64,000 bases of DNA from Lachnospiraceae bacterium C7 (GCA_900113385.1 FOPE01000006.1:29645-93644), one strand, 5' to 3'; shown: positions 25,796 through 35,223, numbered from the stretch's first letter. Numbers and translations: made by a program. Notes: generated by a model from the letters alone, not told the origin.

Positions 25796-27118
25796 ATGAC
25801 AATACTTATAAAGAATGGTAGGGTAATTAATCCTGCAACAAATCTAGATGAAATAAAAGATGTTTTAATTATAGGGGAAAAAGTTGAAAAAATAGCAAAT
25901 AATATTGATGAGAATGGCGTTGATAAAGTAATAGATGCTACTGATTGCTTAGTTATGCCAGGTTTTATAGATATGAATTCGAATCTAAGGGATCCAGGTC
26001 CTGAAGAAGACGGTACTATTATGACAGAGATGGCAGCAGCAGCTCATGGTGGATATACAACAGTACTTGCAATGCCTAATACACATCCAGTTGTTGATAA
26101 TCCTGATGCAGTAAACTATGTTCATAATAAGGCAAAAGCTGGAAATTGTATAAATGTTTTACAAGTAGGAGCTTTAACAAAAGGCGAAAAAGGTGAAGAA
26201 CTTTGTGATTTTGAAGGCATGAAAAAAGTAGGAGTTAAAGCTTTATGTGAAGCCGGAAAATCAATTAGAGATACAAATATATTTTATAATGCATTAAAAA
26301 AGGCAAAAGATTTAGATTTAGTTGTTTTAGATCATTGCCAAGATACATATTTAGACCAAGATGGTGTTATGAATGATGACGAAAACGCTAAAAACATGGA
26401 TATGCCAGTGCTTTCTAATACAGTGGAAGACGTTATTATAGCAAGGGACTTAATGCTTGCACACAAAGCAAATGCAAAACTTCATTTATGTCACTGTTCT
26501 ACACATGGTTCAGTGAAAATGCTTGAGATTGCAAAAGAAATTGGTATTGATGTTACAGCAGAAGTTACACCACATCATTTTACTTTAACATCAGATGATA
26601 TTAAGGAGTTTATTCCAATTCCAGAAAATGGAATTATGATTCCACATGATACAGATGCTGATACAGCATTTAAGGTTAATCCACCACTTAGAACACAAAA
26701 GGATAAGGAAGAACTTATAAAAGCATTAAAAGAAGGTACAATTGATGTAATTGCAACAAATCATGAACCACGTACATTTGATGAAAAGAATACATCAATG
26801 AGATATGCACCTTTTGGAATAGTTGGTTTTGAGACAACGGCCGCTATTACATACACAGAGTTAGTTTTGAAGGATGTACTTACACCAATGCAAATGGCAG
26901 AAAAATTAAGTTACAATCCAGCAAAGATTATTGGAATAGATAAAGGTGATATAAGTGAAGGAAAAACTGCAGATGTAGTTATTTTTGATACAAGTCACCA
27001 ATATAAAATTGATAAAAACACATTTCTTTCAAAAGGGAAAAACACACCATTTCAGGGACGTGAAGTTACAGGTAGCGTAAAGACTACTATATGTGGAGGA
27101 AAAGTTGTATTTGAATGA
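25796..27118 (+). CDS. pyrC: Dihydroorotase
   Basis: A 440-residue amidohydrolase that closes carbamoyl-aspartate to dihydroorotate in pyrimidine synthesis. Blocks seen are LVMPGFIDMNSNLRDPG, TTVLAMPNTHPVVDN, LDHCQD, LHLCHCSTHGSV and DVTAEVTPHHFTL. The first metal site, usually HxH in the DxHVHxR context, reads DMNSNLRDPG here: both histidines are replaced by asparagines. This is unusual and could mark a deviant or inactive member. The ATG 25796 has GTGGGGGAA upstream. It is followed by pyrF, pyrK and pyrD, although a hairpin lies after it. Confidence 0.85.
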   Translation: MTILIKNGRVINPATNLDEIKDVLIIGEKVEKIANNIDENGVDKVIDATDCLVMPGFIDMNSNLRDPGPEEDGTIMTEMAAAAHGGYTTVLAMPNTHPVVDNPDAVNYVHNKAKAGNCINVLQVGALTKGEKGEELCDFEGMKKVGVKALCEAGKSIRDTNIFYNALKKAKDLDLVVLDHCQDTYLDQDGVMNDDENAKNMDMPVLSNTVEDVIIARDLMLAHKANAKLHLCHCSTHGSVKMLEIAKEIGIDVTAEVTPHHFTLTSDDIKEFIPIPENGIMIPHDTDADTAFKVNPPLRTQKDKEELIKALKEGTIDVIATNHEPRTFDEKNTSMRYAPFGIVGFETTAAITYTELVLKDVLTPMQMAEKLSYNPAKIIGIDKGDISEGKTADVVIFDTSHQYKIDKNTFLSKGKNTPFQGREVTGSVKTTICGGKVVFE

Positions 27119-27123
27119 TAAAT

Positions 27124-27170
27124 AAGCAGGCTACTCCAAAAGAGTGATTTTTTTGAAGAGCCTGCTTTAA
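27124..27170 (+). terminator. Hairpin between pyrC and pyrF
   Basis: AAGCAGGCT (27124-27132) pairs with AGCCTGCTT (27159-27167), but the following T-run is short. It may only partly terminate, lowering or separating expression of pyrF-pyrK-pyrD. Confidence 0.55.
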
Positions 27171-27208
27171 ATATAAGTATTTTTATAAAGAGAGGAACTT
27201 TAAAAAAG

Positions 27209-28135
27209 ATGATTAACAAGCTTATTGACAAAATTAAAAAAACAGATGCACCAATAGTTGTAGGATTAGATCCTATGCTTGATTATGTACCATCATGTAT
27301 TACTAAAAAGGCGTTTAGCGAATATGGTGAAACATTAGAGGGGGCAGCAGAAGCAATTTGGCAATATAATAAAGCTATTATTGATGCCACATATGATATT
27401 ATTCCAGCGGTTAAGCCACAGATTGCAATGTATGAGCAGTTTGGTGTAGAAGGAATGAAAGTCTTTAAAAAGACAGTTGACTATTGTCATGAAAAGGACC
27501 TTGTTGTCATCGGTGATGTAAAAAGAGGCGATATTGGTTCAACATCTAAAGCTTATGCAGTTGGTCATTTAGGAAAAGTGACAGTAGGAAATAATAAAAT
27601 TAGCCCATTTAACGAGGACTTTGCAACAGTAAATCCATATCTAGGATCAGATGGAATTACACCATTTCTTGATATTTGTAAAGAGGAGAAAAAAGGAATC
27701 TTTATTTTAGTAAAAACATCTAACCCTTCTAGCGGAGAATTCCAAGACAGATTAATTGATGACAAACCATTATATGAACATGTAGGCGAAAAAGTTGCCC
27801 AGTGGGGAAGCCAATGCATGGGTGATGAATATAGTTATGTTGGAGCCGTAGTAGGAGCAACTTATCCAGAAATGGGAGCAGCTCTTAGAAAAGTTATGCC
27901 AAAAAGTATGATTTTAGTACCAGGCTATGGAGCACAAGGTGGAAAAGCAAAAGATTTAAAATGCTTCTTCAATGAGGATGGTCTTGGAGCTATTATTAAT
28001 TCTTCTCGTGGAATAATTTGTGCATACAAGAAGGAGCAGTACATTGAAAAAGGTATAACAGAAGAGAATTTTGCAGATGCATCAAGAATGGCAGTAAAGG
28101 ATATGATTGAAGATATTAATGGAGCAATTAAATAA
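27209..28135 (+). CDS. pyrF: Orotidine-5'-phosphate decarboxylase, type 2
   Basis: A 308-residue enzyme that converts OMP to UMP. It is the longer type 2 form. Blocks seen are PIVVGLDPMLDYVPSC, PAVKPQIAMYEQFG, the catalytic VIGDVKRGDIGSTS, VNPYLGSDGITPF and LVPGYGAQGGKA. The ATG is preceded by AGAGAGGAAC at slightly long spacing. It forms a run with pyrK and pyrD. Confidence 0.96.
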   Translation: MINKLIDKIKKTDAPIVVGLDPMLDYVPSCITKKAFSEYGETLEGAAEAIWQYNKAIIDATYDIIPAVKPQIAMYEQFGVEGMKVFKKTVDYCHEKDLVVIGDVKRGDIGSTSKAYAVGHLGKVTVGNNKISPFNEDFATVNPYLGSDGITPFLDICKEEKKGIFILVKTSNPSSGEFQDRLIDDKPLYEHVGEKVAQWGSQCMGDEYSYVGAVVGATYPEMGAALRKVMPKSMILVPGYGAQGGKAKDLKCFFNEDGLGAIINSSRGIICAYKKEQYIEKGITEENFADASRMAVKDMIEDINGAIK

Positions 28136-28212
28136 AAATTATTAATATAACAATCATTAAGATAATCATATTCATTATAAGTAAAGAATGGCGGTTTTAA
28201 AGGAGTAAAGAA

Positions 28213-28998
28213 ATGTCGGAGATTTTTAGAGAGCAGGTAAAAATTTTATCTAATGAAAAACTTTCAGCAGGCGTATATAGTTTAGAATTAGAGACAAAAA
28301 ATATAGCAAAAAATGCTAAAGCAGGTCAGTTTGTAACAGTTTACTGTAAAGATTCTAGTCGCTTGTTGCCAAGACCTATAAGCCTATGTGAAATTGATTC
28401 GAAAAAAAATACAATTCGTTTAGTGTTTAGAACAGTAGGAGCAGGAACTAAGGAACTTGCAGATTATAAAGCAGGTGAAGAACTTACTGTTATGGGACCA
28501 TTAGGAAATGGCTATGATTTAGATAAGTTTGATGCAAATAAAAAAGCGTTAATTATTGGTGGAGGAATAGGAATACCTCCTATGCTTCAAGTGGCAAAGG
28601 ACGCAAAATGCCAAAAAGAAATTGTAGCTGGTTATAGAAACAAAAATGAATTGTTTTTATATAAGGACTTAGAAGCTGTAGCTAAGGTGCATGTGGCTAC
28701 AGATGATGGCAGTTTTGAAACAAAGGGAACAGTAATTGATGCAATAAAAGAAAAAAGTCTTCAGGCAGATGTTGTATTTGCATGTGGTCCTATGCCAATG
28801 CTAAAAGCCTTAAAAATGTATTGTGAAAATAATAATATAGAGTGTTACATTTCATTAGAAGAGCGTATGGCTTGTGGAATAGGCGCATGTCTAGGCTGTG
28901 TAACAAAAACAAAGAAAAAAGATCATCATTTAAATGTAAATAATACTAGAATTTGTACAGAAGGACCAGTTTTTGATGCTAGGGAGGTAGAAATATAA
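28213..28998 (+). CDS. pyrK: Dihydroorotate dehydrogenase B, electron-transfer subunit
   Basis: A 261-residue FAD and [2Fe-2S] protein that passes electrons from PyrD to NAD. The FAD block is LPRPISLCEID, the nucleotide block is LIIGGGIGIPPMLQ, and the cysteine cluster is ERMACGIGACLGCVTKT plus a later cysteine in ICTEGPVF. Its stop overlaps the pyrD start (28998), so the two subunits are made together. Confidence 0.96.
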   Translation: MSEIFREQVKILSNEKLSAGVYSLELETKNIAKNAKAGQFVTVYCKDSSRLLPRPISLCEIDSKKNTIRLVFRTVGAGTKELADYKAGEELTVMGPLGNGYDLDKFDANKKALIIGGGIGIPPMLQVAKDAKCQKEIVAGYRNKNELFLYKDLEAVAKVHVATDDGSFETKGTVIDAIKEKSLQADVVFACGPMPMLKALKMYCENNNIECYISLEERMACGIGACLGCVTKTKKKDHHLNVNNTRICTEGPVFDAREVEI

Positions 28999-29900
28999 TG
29001 AATACAAGTGTAGATTTTTGCGGCAAAATTTTTAAAAATCCTGTAATTACAGCATCAGGAACCTTTGGCTCAGGTCAAGAATATTCACAATTTGTAGATT
29101 TAAATAAACTAGGTGGAGTTGTAACAAAAGGTGTTGCAAATGTACCATGGGAAGGAAACCCAACACCTAGAGTAGCTGAAGTATATGGCGGAATGCTTAA
29201 TGCAGTTGGTTTACAAAATCCAGGCATAGAAACTTTTTGTAATAGAGATATTCCATTTTTACAGAAATATGATACTAATATTATTGTAAATGTGTGCGGT
29301 CATACAAAACAAGAATATCTTGATGTAGTAGAACGTTTACAACAAGAAGACGTAGATATTTTAGAGATAAATATTTCATGCCCAAACGTTACAGCTGGTG
29401 GACTTTCCTTTGGTCAAGATCCAAAAGGAGTAGAGGAAATTACAAAGGCGATTAAAAAAATAGCAAAACAACCTGTTGTAATGAAACTTACTCCAAATGT
29501 AACAGATATCAAGGAAATCGCAAAGGCTGCTGAAGCAGGCGGGGCAGATGGAATCTCACTTATCAATACACTAACAGGAATGAAAATTGACATAAATAGA
29601 AGAAGCTTTGTGTTAGCTAATAAAACTGGCGGAATGAGTGGCCCTGCTATTCATCCAATAGCTGTAAGAATGGTGTATGAAGCTTCACATGCTGTAAATA
29701 TTCCAGTTCTTGGTATGGGAGGAATAATGAATGCCGATGATGCAATTGAAATGATTTTAGCAGGAGCATCATTAGTGTCAATAGGAACAGCCAATTTCGT
29801 AGATCCAACTACAACAGTTAAAGTGGTAGAGGGAATAGAAGAATACATGAGAAAATATAATGTATCTGACATAAAGGAATTAGTTGGAGCTGTAAGATAA
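28998..29900 (+). CDS. pyrD: Dihydroorotate dehydrogenase B, catalytic subunit
   Basis: A 300-residue FMN TIM-barrel enzyme that oxidises dihydroorotate to orotate. Blocks seen are NPVITASGTFGSGQEY, GGVVTKGVANVPWEGNPTPR, LNAVGLQNPG, EINISCPNVTAGG with the cysteine active base of class 1B, and VLGMGGIMNADDAIE. It works with PyrK. The pair overlaps by one base. Confidence 0.97.
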   Translation: MNTSVDFCGKIFKNPVITASGTFGSGQEYSQFVDLNKLGGVVTKGVANVPWEGNPTPRVAEVYGGMLNAVGLQNPGIETFCNRDIPFLQKYDTNIIVNVCGHTKQEYLDVVERLQQEDVDILEINISCPNVTAGGLSFGQDPKGVEEITKAIKKIAKQPVVMKLTPNVTDIKEIAKAAEAGGADGISLINTLTGMKIDINRRSFVLANKTGGMSGPAIHPIAVRMVYEASHAVNIPVLGMGGIMNADDAIEMILAGASLVSIGTANFVDPTTTVKVVEGIEEYMRKYNVSDIKELVGAVR

Positions 29901-29997
29901 AAATAAGGTAATAAGAAAAATAAAATAGAAAAAATAATATAAAAAAAATAATATAAAACTTTTATATTTATTTTATAAAAGTTGTAAAAACAATACT

Positions 29998-30050
29998 AAA
30001 GCATCTCTAAAAAGCCGATAAAAAAGTATAAAGGTTTAAGGAGGTGCTTT
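29998..30050 (+). promoter_or_regulatory. Stem that covers the ribosome-binding site of the DUF389 gene
   Basis: AAAGCATCTC (29998-30007) can pair over ten bases, one of them U-G, with GAGGTGCTTT (30041-30050). The second arm contains the AGGAGG site (30039-30044) of the GTG start at 30053. A further AT hairpin lies at about 29957-29985. Confidence 0.5.
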
Positions 30051-30052
30051 TT

Positions 30053-30805
30053 GTGTTTAAGGATATTATACGTGGTTTCTTTAATATAACAGAGGACGTG
30101 GCAGATCATAATGAAATAAGAGATAGAATTTTATCAGGGGGAAAAGTAACTGGCACAAATATGTGTGTAATGGTGTGTGCCGTAATTATTGCGTCTGTGG
30201 GATTGAATACTGATTCAGTGGCGGTTATTATAGGCGCTATGCTTATTTCACCACTTATGGGAAGTATATTAGCAATAGCCTATGGAACAGAATCAGCTAA
30301 TGCAAGGCTTGCGGAAAAACATATTTTAGGATTATTATTTCAGATTAATATAAGTGTAGGAGCAGCAACTATATATTTTGCTTTGTCGCCTGTTAAAAGT
30401 GAAACAGAGCAAATTTTAGCTAGAACATCCCCAACATTATTTGATGTTTTAATTGCGATTGCAGGTGGAATAGCAGGGATAATTGGGCAAACAAGAAAAG
30501 ATAAGGCCAATAATATTGTTCCAGGAGTTGCCATTGCAACAGCTCTTATGCCTCCACTTTGCACCTGTGGATATGCAATAGCAAATGGAAAAATTAAAAT
30601 GCTTTTAGAAGCAGCATATCTGTTTATAATTAATGCATATTTTATCTTTTTATCTGCAGCATTGATTTTATCAGTTTTAGAAGTTCCAAAAGTAAAAGAA
30701 TTAACAGATGAACAGTGGTTAAGATTAAGACGAAGGATGATTAGAAATTCTATAATCATTATAATTCCAAGTGTTTTTGCTTTATATAGTATACATATGA
30801 AATAG
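30053..30805 (+). CDS. DUF389-family membrane protein
   Basis: A 250-residue membrane protein with about five or six hydrophobic segments. It has the family blocks LNTDSVAVIIGAMLISPLMG, GGIAGIIGQTRKDKANNIVP and GVAIATALMPPLCTCGY. The function of DUF389 proteins is not established. The start is GTG 30053, eight bases after AGGAGG; the GTG at 30044 overlaps that site. It sits between pyrD and pyrE, but the intergenic gaps suggest its own control. Confidence 0.85.
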   Translation: MFKDIIRGFFNITEDVADHNEIRDRILSGGKVTGTNMCVMVCAVIIASVGLNTDSVAVIIGAMLISPLMGSILAIAYGTESANARLAEKHILGLLFQINISVGAATIYFALSPVKSETEQILARTSPTLFDVLIAIAGGIAGIIGQTRKDKANNIVPGVAIATALMPPLCTCGYAIANGKIKMLLEAAYLFIINAYFIFLSAALILSVLEVPKVKELTDEQWLRLRRRMIRNSIIIIIPSVFALYSIHMK

Positions 30806-30836
30806 TTGCATTCTAGGGCTTTAGGCATATTGTAAC

Positions 30837-30865
30837 ATTTTAGATTTTATGGTAGACTTAAAATG
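30837..30865 (+). promoter_or_regulatory. Possible promoter of pyrE with an overlapping inverted repeat
   Basis: TTGTAA near 30831 is 17 bases from TAGACT near 30854. Within this region ACATTTTA and TAAAATGT form an inverted repeat that could be an operator. Assignment is by pattern only. Confidence 0.4.
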
Positions 30866-30895
30866 TTTTAAGAAAGTTTAGCAGGAGGAACTAAA

Positions 30896-31573
30896 ATGGA
30901 AAGCTACAAGCAAGAGTTTATTGAATTTATGGTAGAATGCAACGTTTTAAAATTTGGAGATTTCACTTTAAAAAGTGGCAGAAAATCTCCTTTTTTTATG
31001 AATGCAGGAGCATATGTAACAGGTACTCAATTAATGAAATTAGGAGAGTATTATGCCACAGCTATTCATGAAAATTTCGGTGACGATTTTGACGTTTTAT
31101 TCGGACCAGCTTATAAGGGAATTCCACTTTCTGTAGCAACAACTATCGCTTTTTCAAAATTATACGGCAAAGAGATTCGTTATTGTTCTAACAGAAAAGA
31201 AATCAAAGACCACGGTGATACAGGTATTTTACTTGGAAGTGATATTAAGGATGGAGATAGAGTTGTTATTATTGAAGATGTTACTACATCAGGCAAATCT
31301 ATCGAGGAGACTTTCCCAATTATCAAAGCACAAGGAGATGTAGAAATCAAAGGCCTTATGGTTTCATTAAATAGAATGGAAGTTGGCCTTGGGGGAGAAA
31401 AAAGTGCCCTTGATGAAATCCGTGAAAAATATGGATTCCCAGCTCATGCAATTGTTACTATGAAAGAAGTTATGGAACATCTTTATAATAAAGAGTGCCA
31501 AGGAAAAATAGTAATTAACGATGAGGTTAAGGCTAATTTAGATAAATATTATGAGCAATATGGTTGCAAATAG
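30896..31573 (+). CDS. pyrE: Orotate phosphoribosyltransferase
   Basis: A 225-residue enzyme that makes OMP from orotate and PRPP. Blocks seen are FTLKSGRKSPFFMNAGAY, LFGPAYKGIPLSV, SNRKEIKDHGDTG and the PRPP loop VVIIEDVTTSGKSIEE. The ATG follows CAGGAGGAA. It completes the set pyrC, pyrD, pyrK, pyrF and pyrE; carbamoyl phosphate synthetase and pyrB are not in the window. Confidence 0.96.
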   Translation: MESYKQEFIEFMVECNVLKFGDFTLKSGRKSPFFMNAGAYVTGTQLMKLGEYYATAIHENFGDDFDVLFGPAYKGIPLSVATTIAFSKLYGKEIRYCSNRKEIKDHGDTGILLGSDIKDGDRVVIIEDVTTSGKSIEETFPIIKAQGDVEIKGLMVSLNRMEVGLGGEKSALDEIREKYGFPAHAIVTMKEVMEHLYNKECQGKIVINDEVKANLDKYYEQYGCK

Positions 31574-31635
31574 ATTTTATAAATTAATTTGCAACTAAGA
31601 TTTATAATAAAAAAGTTGCAGGTTGGCTTTTCTTA

Positions 31636-31683
31636 CCAGAAATCCTCTAAAGATTAAAAAAATAGAGGGTTTCTGGGTTTTTC
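31636..31683 (+). terminator. Terminator after pyrE
   Basis: CCAGAAATCCTCTA pairs with TAGAGGGTTTCTGG, followed by GTTTTT. Confidence 0.85.
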
Positions 31684-31775
31684 ATTTAGTTTGATGCAGT
31701 TGTATTAAAAGGTTACAACTAATAAAATGTAGTTTGTTTAGTATTATTTTAGTTAATAGTTAGAAAGGATATATT

Positions 31776-32105
31776 ATGCCAAGAAGACATGGAAAATATA
31801 AATTTACCGGAAAAAAACATTCACGTAAAGGAATGATTGCAACAGGCATTGCTGCGGCAATGATTTTACTTTTTATAATTGTGATTGTTATGGCATTTGA
31901 AGCAGCAGGAAAAATGTCAGCTTATGTTGGAAGTGCAGGTGTTTTAGCTGTATTTGGAACAGCTATCTCAGTAGTTCTTGCAATTCAAAGTATGCATGAG
32001 GAAGATTCCTTTAAACTATTTCCACGAATAGCAATGGTTACTTCTGTTTTAGCAGCATTGTGTTGGTTTGGAACATATGCATTAGGATTTTATATGACAG
32101 TATAG
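31776..32105 (+). CDS. Small membrane protein, DUF6142-like
   Basis: A 109-residue protein with a basic start (MPRRHGKYKFTGKKHSRKG) and three hydrophobic segments near residues 22-42, 49-66 and 85-105. It resembles proteins I know as DUF6142, often found beside M29-type peptidase genes in Lachnospiraceae. The ATG follows AGAAAGGAT. The next gene, a peptidase-like protein, starts 57 bases on, with a terminator in between. Function unknown. Confidence 0.65.
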   Translation: MPRRHGKYKFTGKKHSRKGMIATGIAAAMILLFIIVIVMAFEAAGKMSAYVGSAGVLAVFGTAISVVLAIQSMHEEDSFKLFPRIAMVTSVLAALCWFGTYALGFYMTV

Positions 32106-32118
32106 AAAAATAAGAAGG

Positions 32119-32146
32119 ATCCTTGGTATAATGCCAAGGATTTTTT
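32119..32146 (+). terminator. Terminator between the DUF6142-like and peptidase-like genes
   Basis: ATCCTTGG pairs with CCAAGGAT, followed by five T. It ends only 16 bases before the next start codon. Confidence 0.75.
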
Positions 32147-32162
32147 GCAAAGGAGAAAAAAG

Positions 32163-34211
32163 ATGAAATATAAGGAATTGTATCAAGAAAACAACAAAAA
32201 CTTACAAGAACGTTATGAACTTGTATCAGAAAAAATTAGGGAAATTGCATCAGAAGGATATACTGATGCCAACATTGAAGAAAATTATTTAAATTATTTT
32301 ACAACAGTAGCAAAATACTTAGTAAAGTTAGAAGATGTTTTATGTGCTCAGCAAAACGGTGAAATTGCTAAAATGCCTGAGAAGCAAGGAAAAGAATTAA
32401 TTTATAGCTTATACCAAGAGGTTTATAAAGAAAATTACTTAAATAGCTTTGCTAATCCTAGCTATGCAACAAAAGAGTTAGGAGAAAATGGACAGATTTT
32501 ATCAGCTGTTTTTGCTGAAATAATAGCGATAGGTAAAACAGTATTTCAAGGTGATTTAACATTTTTATGCATATATGAAGAGATTTTTGCAGAAATTTAT
32601 ACATGCCTTAGAGATAAAGAAAATCTATCTACAAAAGCTGTAAAAGATGCGTATTATTGGTTTAAACATGACTATCTTGAAGTGACAATGGAGGATTCAA
32701 TTAATAAACTTATTAATCCTGATTATGACTATTATACAGATATAGTTTGTGATATGGACCTTAGTACACCGGATTATTTATACAGATATGGTTTTAATGT
32801 TACAGAGGATGAAATTAAAAGTGCAGAATTTTTAGCTACTCTTCCACAAGAAGAAATTCAAAAAATGGCAGATACTTATACTGAAGGATACAGAATAGGT
32901 TTTGAGGTTACAAGTAAAGATTTATCTATAAAAGATAAAGTCGAAATTCGTTATCCATTAGGATTTGAAAGAATTGCAAAAGCATCTGTAGAGAATTTCA
33001 AAAAATTAAATTTAAGATCCATTATGAAACCATATACTACACCGGCAAATAAGCAGTTTAGCTATGACCATAGAGATGATTTAGGTTTAGTTTTAGATAA
33101 AGCCTATGTTGAGAGAACATTAGAATGTTACAAGGTGTCTTTTGAAAAAGTAAAAAAAGAAGCTAGAGGATATGCAGGACCAGCAGTTATAGAAGTCTTT
33201 GGAGAAGAACCATTTTCTCCAGAAGCAAAAAAAGAAAATGTTAAATTAACAGATAAACAGCAGAAACTTTCTGTATATCGAAAAAGTGAAATGTCACAGA
33301 TCCTTAATCAATATATTGTGGGAGAAGAAAGAAGTTTTACAATTATAGCTTATCCACTTCCATCAATTGGAAAAGATTATGAGAATATTTTTAGAGAAAC
33401 AGTTAAATTAAATACTCTAGATTACGCATTTTATAGAGATATGCAACAAAAAATTATTGATGTATTAGATACAGGAGATAAAGCTCATATTGTTGGAACT
33501 AATGGTAATAAGACAGATATTTACGTTAATTTATACAAATTAAATGACCCAACAAAAGAGACTATTTTTGAAAACTGTGTAGCAGATGTAAATATACCAG
33601 TAGGAGAAGTATTTACTTCACCAGTTTTAAAAGGAACAACAGGTAAATTACATGTAAGTCAGGTTTATTTAAATGGCCTTAAATACTTAAATCTTGAAAT
33701 CGATTTTGAAGATGGAATGATTAAAGATTATACTTGCACAAACTTCGAATCAGAAGAAGAAAACAAAAAATACATTAAGGATAACATTTTAATGAATCAT
33801 GATACTCTACCAATGGGTGAATTTGCTATTGGAACTAATACAGTAGCTTATAAAATGGCTGATACTTATAAGATCGCAGATAAGATGCCAATTCTTATTG
33901 CAGAAAAAACAGGTCCACATTTTGCAGTAGGTGATACTTGCTATACATATGATGAAGATAATATGACATATAATCCAGACAAAAAAGCAATTGTAGCAAG
34001 AGATAATGAAGTATCAATTTTAAGAAAAGAGGATCCTTCAAAGGCATATTTTAACTGCCACACTGATATTACAATTCCATATAATGAATTAGGAAAAATC
34101 TCTGTAATTACAAAAAATGGAGAGAGTAAAGATATTATTGTTAATGGAAGATTTGTAGTAGAAGGAACAGAAAGTCTTAACGAGCCACTTGATGAGATGG
34201 ATCAAAACTAA
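32163..34211 (+). CDS. M29-like aminopeptidase (AmpS/aminopeptidase T family), long form
   Basis: A 682-residue protein. The N-terminal 240 residues are helical, with no recognised motif. The C-terminal part resembles M29 metallo-aminopeptidases, with the blocks NIPVGEVFTSPVLKGTTGKL, EFAIGTNT and the metal-region HFAVGDTCY. M29 enzymes remove N-terminal residues from peptides in the cytoplasm. The family is usually near 400 residues, so the extra N-terminal half is a distinct architecture. The start is ATG 32163 behind AAAGGAG; the TTG at 32145 precedes that site. Peptidase function is inferred. Confidence 0.7.
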   Translation: MKYKELYQENNKNLQERYELVSEKIREIASEGYTDANIEENYLNYFTTVAKYLVKLEDVLCAQQNGEIAKMPEKQGKELIYSLYQEVYKENYLNSFANPSYATKELGENGQILSAVFAEIIAIGKTVFQGDLTFLCIYEEIFAEIYTCLRDKENLSTKAVKDAYYWFKHDYLEVTMEDSINKLINPDYDYYTDIVCDMDLSTPDYLYRYGFNVTEDEIKSAEFLATLPQEEIQKMADTYTEGYRIGFEVTSKDLSIKDKVEIRYPLGFERIAKASVENFKKLNLRSIMKPYTTPANKQFSYDHRDDLGLVLDKAYVERTLECYKVSFEKVKKEARGYAGPAVIEVFGEEPFSPEAKKENVKLTDKQQKLSVYRKSEMSQILNQYIVGEERSFTIIAYPLPSIGKDYENIFRETVKLNTLDYAFYRDMQQKIIDVLDTGDKAHIVGTNGNKTDIYVNLYKLNDPTKETIFENCVADVNIPVGEVFTSPVLKGTTGKLHVSQVYLNGLKYLNLEIDFEDGMIKDYTCTNFESEEENKKYIKDNILMNHDTLPMGEFAIGTNTVAYKMADTYKIADKMPILIAEKTGPHFAVGDTCYTYDEDNMTYNPDKKAIVARDNEVSILRKEDPSKAYFNCHTDITIPYNELGKISVITKNGESKDIIVNGRFVVEGTESLNEPLDEMDQN

Positions 34212-34348
34212 ATACTTGTGTCTTACTTATTAAAGATATTAGAATTACTAATTTTAAATATAGGATAAATTAGTATAATATATAAATAGAAAAAATAATA
34301 TCCCTTAAAAAGGTTCTAATTCTATTGTATATTTTAGGAGGAAAAGTA

Positions 34349-34849
34349 ATGGCACAAGTAGGTATCGTAATGGGTAGCGACTCAGATATGCCAGTAATGG
34401 CAAAGGCAGCAGAGATGCTAGATTATTTTGGTATTTCATACGAGATGGAGATTATTTCTGCGCATAGAGAACCAGAAGAATTTTTCAAGTTCGCAAATAC
34501 TGCAGAAGAAAAAGGATTTAAAGTTATTATTGCAGGAGCAGGAATGGCAGCACATTTACCAGGTATGTGTGCAGCAATTTTCCCAATGCCAGTAATTGGA
34601 ATCCCAATGCATACGACTTCACTTGGAGGAAGAGATTCATTATATAGTATTGTTCAAATGCCTTCAGGAATTCCTGTTGCTACGGTAGCAATTAATGGTG
34701 GAAAGAATGCTGGTATTTTAGCAGCAAAGATTCTTGCAACAAGTGATACAGCATTGTTAGAAAAGGTAAAATCATACAAAGAGGAATTAAAAGAACAAGT
34801 TGTAGCTAAAAATGATCATCTACAAGAAGTTGGCTATAAAAATTACTAA
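34349..34849 (+). CDS. purE: N5-carboxyaminoimidazole ribonucleotide mutase
   Basis: A 166-residue enzyme of purine synthesis that moves the carboxyl group of N5-CAIR to form CAIR. Blocks seen are GIVMGSDSDMPVM, SAHREPEEF, IIAGAGMAAHLPGM and GIPMHTTSLGGRDSLYS. The start is ATG 34349 behind TAGGAGG rather than the ATG at 34325. It has a terminator downstream, so it is separate from the purM-purN-purD run. Confidence 0.96.
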   Translation: MAQVGIVMGSDSDMPVMAKAAEMLDYFGISYEMEIISAHREPEEFFKFANTAEEKGFKVIIAGAGMAAHLPGMCAAIFPMPVIGIPMHTTSLGGRDSLYSIVQMPSGIPVATVAINGGKNAGILAAKILATSDTALLEKVKSYKEELKEQVVAKNDHLQEVGYKNY

Positions 34850-34949
34850 TTTTTTTGAAGGATTCCTAATGGAAATTGTTCAAAAAAAGTATAAGTAAAA
34901 AGTATAAGAAAAATATAATTAAAAATATATTTATAAGAAATGGTTAAGG

Positions 34950-34993
34950 CCTAGACAAATGTTTTATGGATTCGCATTTGTCTAGGTTTTTTT
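34950..34993 (+). terminator. Terminator after purE
   Basis: CCTAGACAAATG pairs perfectly with CATTTGTCTAGG, followed by seven T. Confidence 0.9.
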
Positions 34994-35109
34994 ATAATAA
35001 GTATAAATAATAAAAAACTATTTCATTTATAAGCAACAGATATAAGTACAACAAAATTAGAAAAGTTAATATATTAGTCTATCTTATAGAAAAGGTTAGA
35101 ATATTTTAT

Positions 35110-35138
35110 TTGAGTATATTATGAAATGCAGTTATACT
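35110..35138 (+). promoter_or_regulatory. Promoter of purM-purN-purD
   Basis: TTGAGT, a 17-base spacer and TATACT. It lies in the roughly 370-base gap between purE and purM, which otherwise holds only the purE terminator and AT-rich sequence. No purine riboswitch core is visible there. Confidence 0.6.
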
Positions 35139-35223
35139 AATAGTGGATTGAGAAATAGCTTGATTCAAAAATATGACTAATAAAAAATGAGTTTAGTTGT
35201 GTGTTAATACAGGAGGAAATAAA

